Shown here one piece after another: positions 1-5,230 of a DNA stretch of 8,360 bases; the stretch's first letter is position 1; every line of letters begins with the position of its first letter. Origin of the DNA: Pedobacter schmidteae. Lineage in GTDB: Bacteria; Bacteroidota; Bacteroidia; Sphingobacteriales; Sphingobacteriaceae. Both the position numbers and the translations under genes were made by a program. Under the pieces are notes generated by a model. The model made no database searches and had not been told where the DNA came from. It was given only the letters and a program-made list of their open reading frames with translations. Where the stretch lies: positions 1 to 8,360 of the forward strand of contig CAMDQV010000077.1 of assembly GCA_945906015.1 (NCBI GenBank), given 5' to 3'.

Positions 1-267
1 TACGAGATCTCCAATAATGGATCACTAACAAACAGGACATTATTTGCAGAAATGGGCTCTGATGGTATGACACTTGATAATAAAGGTAACTTATATCTTA
101 CCGGCCGTGGTGTGACTGTGTTTAATTTGTCAGGTAAACAGATAGCGCATATCGAAATTCCAGGTTGGACTGCAAATGTCTGTTTCAGCGGAAAAAAGAG
201 AGATGTACTGTTCATAACATCAAACACAGCAGTGTACACCTTGCAAATGATTGTAAAGGGTATTTGA
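1..267 (+). CDS. SMP-30/gluconolactonase-like beta-propeller hydrolase, C-terminal part (5' end outside window)
   Basis: The frame is open from the first base and ends at TGA 265-267, giving the last 88 residues of a longer protein. The stretch SDGMTLDNKGNLYLTG (residues 20-35) is the characteristic blade motif of the SMP-30/gluconolactonase/LRE family. The Asp of SDGM corresponds to a conserved metal-binding Asp of that family. It is followed by a second blade-like segment (VTVFNLSGKQIAHIEIP) and a final CFSGKKRDVLFITS strand pattern that usually closes the propeller. Family members are Ca2+/Zn2+-dependent lactonases acting on sugar lactones such as gluconolactone. The N-terminal half, any signal peptide and the other metal ligands are not visible, so substrate and location cannot be judged. 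The gene ends just before a strong terminator. Family assignment is fairly sure; the exact reaction is not. Confidence 0.85.
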   Translation, partial: YEISNNGSLTNRTLFAEMGSDGMTLDNKGNLYLTGRGVTVFNLSGKQIAHIEIPGWTANVCFSGKKRDVLFITSNTAVYTLQMIVKGI

Positions 268-282
268 GAAAATTTATTCATA

Positions 283-316
283 AAAAAGCCCTTTAATAAA
301 AATTAAAGGGCTTTTT
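283..316. terminator. Bidirectional intrinsic terminator between convergent genes
   Basis: A perfect 14-bp inverted repeat is formed by AAAAAGCCCTTTAA (283-296) and TTAAAGGGCTTTTT (303-316), with a 6-base loop. The GC-rich core is flanked by an A-tract on one side and a T-tract on the other, so it can work as a rho-independent terminator in both directions. It lies 15 bases after the stop of the gluconolactonase-like gene (+) and 15 bases after the stop of the DUF1573 gene (-), the position expected for a shared terminator of convergent genes. Confidence 0.92.
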
Positions 317-331
317 ATCTTGTTAAACTTT

Positions 332-724
332 TTATCTGGAAGGAATTGCAACTACTTCACCTTTGATATAAATTACTTTAATCGGGGTTTTTGCATTCGA
401 CCTAATAGTTAAGCCCTTACTGAATGGTGCAAGAGCAGCAGCATTGTAGGTAACTGAAATAGTTCCTGTTTGACCTTTTAAGACTGGTGTGTTGGTGTAT
501 TTAGGAACGGTACAACCACAAACACTTTCTATATTGGTAATAATCAATGGTTCATTTCCGGTGTTTGTAAACTTAAACTCAACACTAACTGGTTTACCCT
601 GTGGGATCTTTCCAAAATCATGAGTTTCCTTTTCAAACTTAAATTCAGCCTTTTCTTCAACTTTAAATGCTGTTACAGAAGCGAATAAAAATACTACGCT
701 GCAAAGAATGATTAACTTTTTCAT
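332..724 (-). CDS. Exported DUF1573 domain protein
   Basis: This 130-residue protein has an N-terminal signal peptide (MKKLIILCSVVFLFASVTA, likely cleaved after residue 19) and then one DUF1573 domain. The diagnostic pattern is present: FEKETHDFGKIPQGKPV (about 30-46), an Ig-like strand with FTNTGNEPLIITNI (52-65), the CGC motif (Cys69 and Cys71) and the PVLKGQTGTISVTYN segment (80-94). DUF1573 proteins are small Ig/ASH-fold proteins that are abundant in Bacteroidota. They are predicted to be periplasmic or surface-exposed, and their biochemical role is unknown. There is no lipobox Cys after the signal peptide, so a soluble exported protein is more likely than a lipoprotein. The gene appears monocistronic: a promoter lies about 177 bases upstream and a terminator directly downstream. 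The start is chosen because the signal peptide begins there; no Shine-Dalgarno sequence is visible. Confidence 0.93.
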   Translation of the reverse strand: MKKLIILCSVVFLFASVTAFKVEEKAEFKFEKETHDFGKIPQGKPVSVEFKFTNTGNEPLIITNIESVCGCTVPKYTNTPVLKGQTGTISVTYNAAALAPFSKGLTIRSNAKTPIKVIYIKGEVVAIPSR

Positions 725-730
725 ACTTAT

Positions 731-805
731 TTATTTGTTTTTTAATGGTAATAAAGCGTGCATGAACTTAAAATATTTCGTTTTGCGAACATTAGGCTCA
801 TGCAT
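731..805 (-). other. Possible 24-codon upstream ORF in the DUF1573 leader
   Basis: The minus strand reads ATG at 803-805 through 24 codons (MHEPNVRKTKYFKFMHALLP, then LKNK) to TAA at 731-733, only 6 bases before the DUF1573 start codon and in the same frame. It is basic and matches nothing I recognise. No ribosome-binding sequence is visible. It may be a chance frame, or a leader peptide whose translation influences the downstream gene. Its short length is the main reason for doubt. Confidence 0.2.
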
Positions 806-900
806 TATTTCTAATAATTTAACGGTTTATGTTTTATGCTTTCAATTATACGAAGAGTATTCAAATCAGTATAAAAAAAATCGCGGTTACCTAACAGCAA

Positions 901-933
901 CAAAATTAATAATTTAGGTGGTTAGAATTCAAA
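901..933 (-). promoter_or_regulatory. Bacteroidota-type promoter for the DUF1573 gene
   Basis: On the minus strand a perfect -7 element TAATTTTG (TAnnTTTG; 901-908) lies 21 bases downstream of a -33 TTTG (930-933). This matches the housekeeping sigma consensus known from Bacteroides and Flavobacterium. Transcription would start near 893-897 and run into the DUF1573 gene with a leader of about 170 bases. Motif and spacing are seen directly; use of the promoter is inferred. Confidence 0.5.
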
Positions 934-938
934 TTTTT

Positions 939-950
939 TAACAATTGTTA
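939..950. promoter_or_regulatory. 12-bp perfect palindrome next to the DUF1573 -33 element
   Basis: TAACAATTGTTA is a perfect 12-bp palindrome lying 5 bases upstream of the -33 TTTG of the DUF1573 promoter. Its symmetry and placement suit a dimeric regulator. AT-rich DNA of this length will hold a few such palindromes by chance, so this is only a candidate operator. Confidence 0.25.
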
Positions 951-1064
951 TTCAAATGTTACCTGAAAGATTGCTAAACCATACAGATTTTATCAAGCTC
1001 AAACAAAAAGATAACAGTAAAAAAAGCAATAAAAAAAATCGGAAATTTCTAAAATAGCAGCCAA

Positions 1065-1095
1065 AACCTTACCCAATTTCTCAGAGGTAAAGGTT
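1065..1095 (-). terminator. Weak candidate terminator after the RRM gene
   Basis: AACCTT-ACC (1065-1073) can pair with GGT-A-AAGGTT (1086-1095) as a 9-bp stem with one bulged A and a 12-base loop. It lies 16 bases past the RRM stop codon. In the minus-strand RNA the stem is followed by only a short U run, with longer U tracts about 30 bases further on. It is much weaker than the terminator at 283-316. Confidence 0.3.
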
Positions 1096-1111
1096 ATTGA
1101 TCATGCAGCTA

Positions 1112-1372
1112 TTAAAATCTTCTTTCCGGTTTTTTATCTTCAGAAATACGTACACCTATTTTCCGGCCATACAATTCTGTTCCGTCAAGTGCTTCAATAG
1201 CTTGCTGTCCGGCAGCCTCATCATCCATTTCAACAAAACCAAAGCCTTTACTTCGGCCACTTTGTTTATCGACGATCAGCTTCACAGAAGTAAGCTCACC
1301 ATACTTTTCAAAAATTTCTCTTAATTCCTTCTCATCTACTTTAAATGGAAGGCCTCCAACGAATATATTCAT
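1112..1372 (-). CDS. Small RRM-domain RNA-binding protein
   Basis: The whole 86-residue protein is a single RNA recognition motif. RNP2 is IFVGGL (residues 3-8) and RNP1 is KGFGFVEM (42-49); both carry the aromatic residues that stack on RNA bases. The intervening FEKYGELTSVKLIVDKQSGRS and the closing LDGTELYGRKIGVRIS fit the beta-alpha-beta-beta-alpha-beta fold. Only a short basic tail (KKPERRF) follows. Such stand-alone RRM proteins are common in Bacteroidota, many of which lack Hfq; RbpB of Bacteroides thetaiotaomicron is a studied relative. A cytoplasmic single-stranded-RNA-binding, post-transcriptional role is inferred; the target RNAs are unknown. It starts 26 bases after the stop of the NlpC/P60 gene with no clear promoter between them, so co-transcription is possible. 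No Shine-Dalgarno sequence is visible. Confidence 0.95.
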   Translation of the reverse strand: MNIFVGGLPFKVDEKELREIFEKYGELTSVKLIVDKQSGRSKGFGFVEMDDEAAGQQAIEALDGTELYGRKIGVRISEDKKPERRF

Positions 1373-1398
1373 ATGTTTATTGATTGTTTAGTTTCATA

Positions 1399-2619
1399 TT
1401 ATTGATTTACCAAACCCTGGTAATATGGGTGTTTATCGATCCTCGTAATTTCAGGATCACCTATAGCTGTTAATACACGTCGGGCACCTACCAGTGTCCT
1501 GGATTGAAAATCATCATAATTCTTTGAGCCACTGATCATGCTATTGATCCTAATAAGTCCGGCAGCCTGAATAAAATCCCCATTACCAATATAAATCGCT
1601 GTATGGCTTACTCTCCTATTGCGTTTATCAGCTGCAAAAAACAAATGGTCGCCGGGTTTCAAATTGTTCAATGCCTTTGAGATGCTTAACGTATCATTCT
1701 CAAGTATATCTACTTTATCGCCAACAAGAGCTTGCTGCGATGCATCTCTTGGAAGTACTATTCCATTGAGAAGATAACTAGTTTTGGTGAAACCACTGCA
1801 ATCCATTCCCTTAATAGAAGTTCCTCCCCATAAATAAGGAATACCAAGAAAATTACGAGCAGTTTTTAATATCTGCTCGGCAGTAGGATCAGGACGGTTT
1901 TTCCATAGATCAAAAGATTGAGCCCTTTTTATTGAAATGTAGGCGATACGTTTATCAGGAAATTCAATTTTATAGAATCCGTTTGATTCAGATAATACCT
2001 GTAAAATATTGCCTGCAACAAGATCAGAAATGGTTAAGGATGATTCAGAAGCTTCAGAATATGCAAACCCAAAAAGATCTGTATAAACTACCTTTTCTGC
2101 TGCCTGCCAGTTTTCATAATCTGTCTTATTCATTGGAGTAACTCCTTCGGTTTCAGTCCAGCTTAAATAATTATCAGGAGTGCGAACAAAAAAATGACCT
2201 TTTTCCCTCTTTAAAATTTTAACCGGAGTTCCTAAAGTAGCCTGGGTAGCCATCTCTGCTGCATGATTTGGAGCATATCGGGTATTAATCACAGAAAGGT
2301 TGGCAACACCATAGATCTTTCCTTCCAGATTCTTAGCGGGCAATACCTCATCATTGATGATCGCTGATATATTTTCTGATTTCAATAAAGCTCTTAATTC
2401 CTGAATTGCTTCAGCCTTAGTTACCTGTAAATTGAATGTTAAAGGTTCAGATGTTTGAAGTTTTAGCTGAAAAAATTCTATTCTTTTATCAGGCGCATAT
2501 TTTTTTTGAATCTGAGCCGATAACTCATTGACACGCTTGATCAAGATAGAATCAGTCAGAGCTGCTTCTAAAGACAAACTGAATAATAGAGTAAGCGCAA
2601 TTAAAAAAAGTTTTTTCAT
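1399..2619 (-). CDS. Exported NlpC/P60 family cell-wall peptidase with N-terminal SH3-like domains
   Basis: This 406-residue protein begins with a signal peptide (MKKLFLIALTLLFSLSLEAA). It then has an N-terminal domain (about 25-110), two SH3b-like segments (about 112-162, with SVINTRYAPNHAAEMATQ, and 180-235) and a C-terminal NlpC/P60 domain (about 245-385). The nucleophile is Cys274 in GMDCSGF and the general base is His339 in VSHTAIYIG; NFLGIPYLWGG and LKPGDHLFF are also typical. The layout resembles the Bacteroidota/Bacillus YkfC-like gamma-D-glutamyl-L-diamino acid endopeptidases (dipeptidyl-peptidase VI type), which cut muropeptides with a free N-terminal L-Ala. A periplasmic role in murein peptide recycling is therefore inferred. 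The third catalytic position, 12 residues after the His, is Gln351 instead of the usual His. A 17-base inverted repeat lies 25-41 bases upstream of the start. Confidence 0.93.
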   Translation of the reverse strand: MKKLFLIALTLLFSLSLEAALTDSILIKRVNELSAQIQKKYAPDKRIEFFQLKLQTSEPLTFNLQVTKAEAIQELRALLKSENISAIINDEVLPAKNLEGKIYGVANLSVINTRYAPNHAAEMATQATLGTPVKILKREKGHFFVRTPDNYLSWTETEGVTPMNKTDYENWQAAEKVVYTDLFGFAYSEASESSLTISDLVAGNILQVLSESNGFYKIEFPDKRIAYISIKRAQSFDLWKNRPDPTAEQILKTARNFLGIPYLWGGTSIKGMDCSGFTKTSYLLNGIVLPRDASQQALVGDKVDILENDTLSISKALNNLKPGDHLFFAADKRNRRVSHTAIYIGNGDFIQAAGLIRINSMISGSKNYDDFQSRTLVGARRVLTAIGDPEITRIDKHPYYQGLVNQ

Positions 2620-2643
2620 ATAAAAATAAGTCGAAAATCATTA

Positions 2644-2660
2644 TAGTCATGACATGACTA
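2644..2660. promoter_or_regulatory. 17-base inverted repeat upstream of the NlpC/P60 gene
   Basis: TAGTCATG (2644-2651) and CATGACTA (2653-2660) are perfect inverted copies around a single central base. The element sits 25-41 bases before the NlpC/P60 start codon, where a promoter or operator would be. The minus strand next to it reads TATAAT (2641-2646 side), but no TAnnTTTG element with correct spacing is seen. It may be a binding site for a dimeric repressor or activator; the regulator is not encoded nearby as far as I can tell. Confidence 0.35.
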
Positions 2661-2810
2661 CACTAATTTCAATTATCATTTAATCCATAAATTTAAACAA
2701 AGAATATTAAAAAATTATTAAAAAAGCATGCTTGTTATATTTTTGTATACCTGCATTTAAGCCTTTAATTTTCAATAGTTGATACGTTCAATTGTGAGAA
2801 ATAATTGTCT

Positions 2811-3644
2811 TTAAGTATGAATTTGCTTTAGCCAATCCATCAGGGATGAATATTTATATGAAAAATTTAACTCTCTTTCAGTTCTTTCACTTGAAATGAG
2901 TTTCCACCTAAGCTTTTCTGAGATGAAAGTTGGTGGTTCTAGTTGTTCAACTCTTGCGGCCAAGGTATAAAACTCTTCTTTGCTAGGATGAGATGGAGAA
3001 CAACCATTATACACTCCTTCTGCGGTTTGGGATGCTATCAGACAATTGATCAGGCTGATCACATCATACTGATGGATCATGTTTACTGGTGCAAGCCCGT
3101 TTGGTACATTTGTTTTACCTGCAAAAAATCTGCCAGGCATTCTTTTTGGTCCAATCAGGCCGGATAGCCTTAATAAAATTACCTTCATATTCAGGCCAGA
3201 TAATAAGTCTTCAGTTTCTTTGATAACCATGCCTGATTCTGTTTCCGGATCTACCGCTGAAAATTCAGTCAGGATAGCATTAGAATCAGGATAAACAGAA
3301 GTAGAACTTATAAAAATCAGTTTTGAAACCTTACTTATTCTTAGTTGATCTATCATAGTTTTAGCCATTTTGCGGTAATTGGCCAAACCGTCAATACTTC
3401 TTCGTCCCGGTGGAATAGATATAATAAGAATATCTGCGTCTAAAAAGTCATGCAGATCCGGATCAATACTAGATGTATTAAATTGTATTAAAAATGGATC
3501 AATGCCTGCTTCTTTAAAGATTGTAAGTTTATCCTGGCTTGTTGTACTCCCTTTTACCTGAAAACCCCTTGAAATAAGGTTGAGAGCAAGCGGAAAACCT
3601 AGCCATCCGCAACCCAATAGACTTATTTTTGATTTATTTTCCAT
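2811..3644 (-). CDS. NAD(P)-binding Rossmann-fold, SDR/epimerase-like protein (YeeZ-like)
   Basis: This 277-residue cytoplasmic protein starts with a dinucleotide-binding loop, KISLLGCGWLGFPLALNLI (GxGxxG at residues 11-16). STTS follows the second strand (33-36), then LIISIPPG (73-80), the SDR active-site strand FISSTSVYPD (111-120) and LLRLSGLIGP (157-166). The NMIHQYDVISLI segment (188-199) is typical of the extended SDR/epimerase fold. The C-terminal substrate domain is short. The order of motifs resembles the YeeZ/SDR a5-type proteins annotated as NAD-dependent epimerase/dehydratase. The classical Tyr-x-x-x-Lys is not intact: Lys142 is preceded by Gly at the Tyr position (SGMVIK), as in related YeeZ-like proteins. 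Catalysis therefore cannot be assumed and no substrate can be named. It probably has its own promoter just upstream. Confidence 0.85.
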   Translation of the reverse strand: MENKSKISLLGCGWLGFPLALNLISRGFQVKGSTTSQDKLTIFKEAGIDPFLIQFNTSSIDPDLHDFLDADILIISIPPGRRSIDGLANYRKMAKTMIDQLRISKVSKLIFISSTSVYPDSNAILTEFSAVDPETESGMVIKETEDLLSGLNMKVILLRLSGLIGPKRMPGRFFAGKTNVPNGLAPVNMIHQYDVISLINCLIASQTAEGVYNGCSPSHPSKEEFYTLAARVEQLEPPTFISEKLRWKLISSERTERELNFSYKYSSLMDWLKQIHT

Positions 3645-3656
3645 TTACTGATATCC

Positions 3657-3664
3657 CAAAGGTA
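3657..3664 (-). promoter_or_regulatory. -7 promoter element (TAnnTTTG) of the epimerase-like gene
   Basis: The minus strand reads TACCTTTG, a perfect Bacteroidota -7 element, ending 12 bases before the epimerase start codon. Transcription would begin only about 5-8 bases before the ATG, giving a very short leader. No TTTG is present 19-21 bases further upstream, so the -33 half is missing or weak. Confidence 0.45.
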
Positions 3665-3668
3665 CATT

Positions 3669-3683
3669 GATTAATCCTTAATC
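3669..3683. promoter_or_regulatory. Inverted repeat within the epimerase promoter spacer
   Basis: GATTAA (3669-3674) and TTAATC (3678-3683) are perfect inverted copies separated by 3 bases. They lie 4 bases upstream of the -7 element, inside the -33/-7 spacer, so a protein bound here would block RNA polymerase. The half-sites are short and AT-rich, so chance is a real alternative. Confidence 0.25.
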
Positions 3684-3793
3684 TTGTTTTGCATCAGGTT
3701 TGAAACAATCCTGTTTAAATAAATAAATCAGCATGAAAAGAACAAATTAAGAATAGCAAATTAGGATGAGCTATAGATGTATTAATCATGTGC

Positions 3794-5191
3794 TCAAAGG
3801 ATCTTTTTGAACCATTTTAACAAACCACCCTTATTAGTATATGGAGGATAGGCTAATTTACTGAAATCAAAATTTGACTGAAACATGATCCCACGTTCAT
3901 GAGAAAAAGCCTTGAAACCATAGAAACCATGGCAGCTGCCATTGCCACTATTGCCAATGCCACCAAATGGAAGATTAGGATTAGAAATATGCAGCACCAC
4001 ATCATTTACGCAAGTTCCTCCTGAGGAGGTTTGCCTGATTGTATCCTGAACTATTGAATCTGATCCAGAAAATATATATAAAGCCAATGGTTTTGCTCTT
4101 TGGTTAATTAGATCGATCGCTTCCTGAATAGAAGAATAGGTAATTACGGGTAAAATTGGGCCAAAAATCTCTTCTTGCATGATTGCAGACGAAAGTGATA
4201 CCTTATTTAAGATAGTTGGTTCAAGCGTATGATCTTCATCGCTATCTGTACCACCTTTCACAATGCAAGCCCCATCTTCAACGGCTTTATTCCTCAAATA
4301 CTTTAAGCGATTATAATGCCCTGAACTAATGATCTTTCCATAACTTGTTCGATCAAGAATATTATTTTTACGATATAGTTGATCAATTTTTTTTGATGCA
4401 AGCCTCAAAAATTCTTGTTCCTGATCAGCTTTAACTAAAACATAATCAGGAGCAATACACGTTTGACCGGAATTCATAAACTTTCCCCAGACTACCTTTT
4501 CTGCTGCTTTCTCCAGATTAGCATCCTCGGCAATAATTACCGGCGATTTACCACCTAATTCTAGTGTTACCGAGCTCAGATGCTTAGCTGCAGCTTCCAT
4601 GATCACCTTACCAATCTTCGGGCTTCCGGTAAAAAAAATATGGTCGAAAGGTAATTTTAGTAAAGATTCAGATAACTTGGCATCGCCTTCAAAACAAGCA
4701 ACTTCCTTGCTTTCAAAATGATCAGTGATCAATTTTGTGACCAGAGCAGCGGTCGCGCTGCTTAATTCTGAAGGTTTAAGCATGGCTGTATTACCGGCAG
4801 CAATGGCTGAGACCAGTGGGGCCATGAGCAACTGAAATGGATAATTCCATGGTGAAATGATCAGAGAAACTCCTTTAGGCTCGTAATATATTCGGTTTCT
4901 AGTGAATAAACTGCTCATACTTGCTGAAACCCTTTTTGGCTTCATCCAGGAGGAAAGGTTCTTTATGGCAAAATCTATTTCAGCATAAACAAAATAAACC
5001 TCTGTTAAAGCGGCTTCAAATTCACACTTGCGCAAGTCTTTTTCAAGTGCATCAAAAATCAGCCTTTCATTATCCTGAATCAGAATCTTTAGTTTTTTAA
5101 GCTTTTCCTTCCGCTCATTTGCCTTGGTATTTCTTAACGTTAAGCTATGAGCCCTTTGCTGCTCAAATAAATGGTTTAGGTTTTCTTGCAT
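3794..5191 (-). CDS. Aldehyde dehydrogenase (class 3-like, NAD(P)+-dependent)
   Basis: This 465-residue enzyme has every hallmark of the ALDH superfamily. ISPWNYPF has the catalytic-site Asn116, AMLKPSE the coenzyme-binding Lys139, and FFTGSPKIGK (186-195) the Rossmann turn. LELGGKSP has the general base Glu211, SGQTCIAPDY the nucleophile Cys245, and QEEIFGPILPV (339-349) the ribose-contacting Glu. It oxidises an aldehyde to the carboxylic acid with NAD(P)+. Length, the N-terminal start without a long extension, and the closing pattern PFGGIGNSGNG...HGFYGFKAFSHERG place it near ALDH3/coniferyl- or fatty-aldehyde dehydrogenases. The tail ends YPPYTNKGG-LLKWFKKIL, an amphipathic basic stretch common in bacterial relatives that may touch the membrane. 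It starts 39 bases after the amidase stop on the same strand, so an operon is plausible. The physiological aldehyde is unknown. Confidence 0.95.
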   Translation of the reverse strand: MQENLNHLFEQQRAHSLTLRNTKANERKEKLKKLKILIQDNERLIFDALEKDLRKCEFEAALTEVYFVYAEIDFAIKNLSSWMKPKRVSASMSSLFTRNRIYYEPKGVSLIISPWNYPFQLLMAPLVSAIAAGNTAMLKPSELSSATAALVTKLITDHFESKEVACFEGDAKLSESLLKLPFDHIFFTGSPKIGKVIMEAAAKHLSSVTLELGGKSPVIIAEDANLEKAAEKVVWGKFMNSGQTCIAPDYVLVKADQEQEFLRLASKKIDQLYRKNNILDRTSYGKIISSGHYNRLKYLRNKAVEDGACIVKGGTDSDEDHTLEPTILNKVSLSSAIMQEEIFGPILPVITYSSIQEAIDLINQRAKPLALYIFSGSDSIVQDTIRQTSSGGTCVNDVVLHISNPNLPFGGIGNSGNGSCHGFYGFKAFSHERGIMFQSNFDFSKLAYPPYTNKGGLLKWFKKIL

Positions 5192-5230
5192 AGGGGATAA
5201 TTACGGATTTCAAGCAGACGAATTTGATTT

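Larger units (their letters stand above)
725..1111. other. 387-base intergenic region: DUF1573 leader and promoter, RRM gene 3' end
   Basis: No convincing protein gene is present. The region is strongly AT-rich. From low to high coordinates it holds the long 5' leader of the DUF1573 gene with a 24-codon upstream frame (731-805), a 7-bp inverted repeat TGCATGA (759-765) / TCATGCA (798-804), a -7/-33 promoter (901-933), a 12-bp palindrome (939-950) and a weak hairpin that may end the RRM transcript (1065-1095). The + strand frame that crosses 708-917 starts antisense inside the DUF1573 gene and has no family resemblance, so I treat it as noise. Confidence 0.7.

Noticed and set aside
708..917. 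69-codon + strand frame covering the DUF1573 upstream region
   Set aside because: It starts antisense inside the DUF1573 gene, has AT-driven composition and no recognisable domain, and it crosses the better-supported minus-strand promoter.
1407..1423. TTACCA/TGGTAA inverted repeat near the NlpC/P60 stop codon
   Set aside because: The 6-bp stem lies inside the coding region and lacks a T-tract, so it is not a credible terminator.
2724..2733. Palindrome AAGCATGCTT followed by T-runs on the minus strand, considered as a terminator for the epimerase-like gene
   Set aside because: It has no loop, so it cannot form a stable RNA hairpin; the T-runs are part of a generally AT-rich stretch.
2738..2745. 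TATTTTTG on the + strand, a match to TAnnTTTG
   Set aside because: There is no -33 TTTG at the right distance and no + strand gene downstream; it would only produce antisense RNA to the epimerase-like gene.
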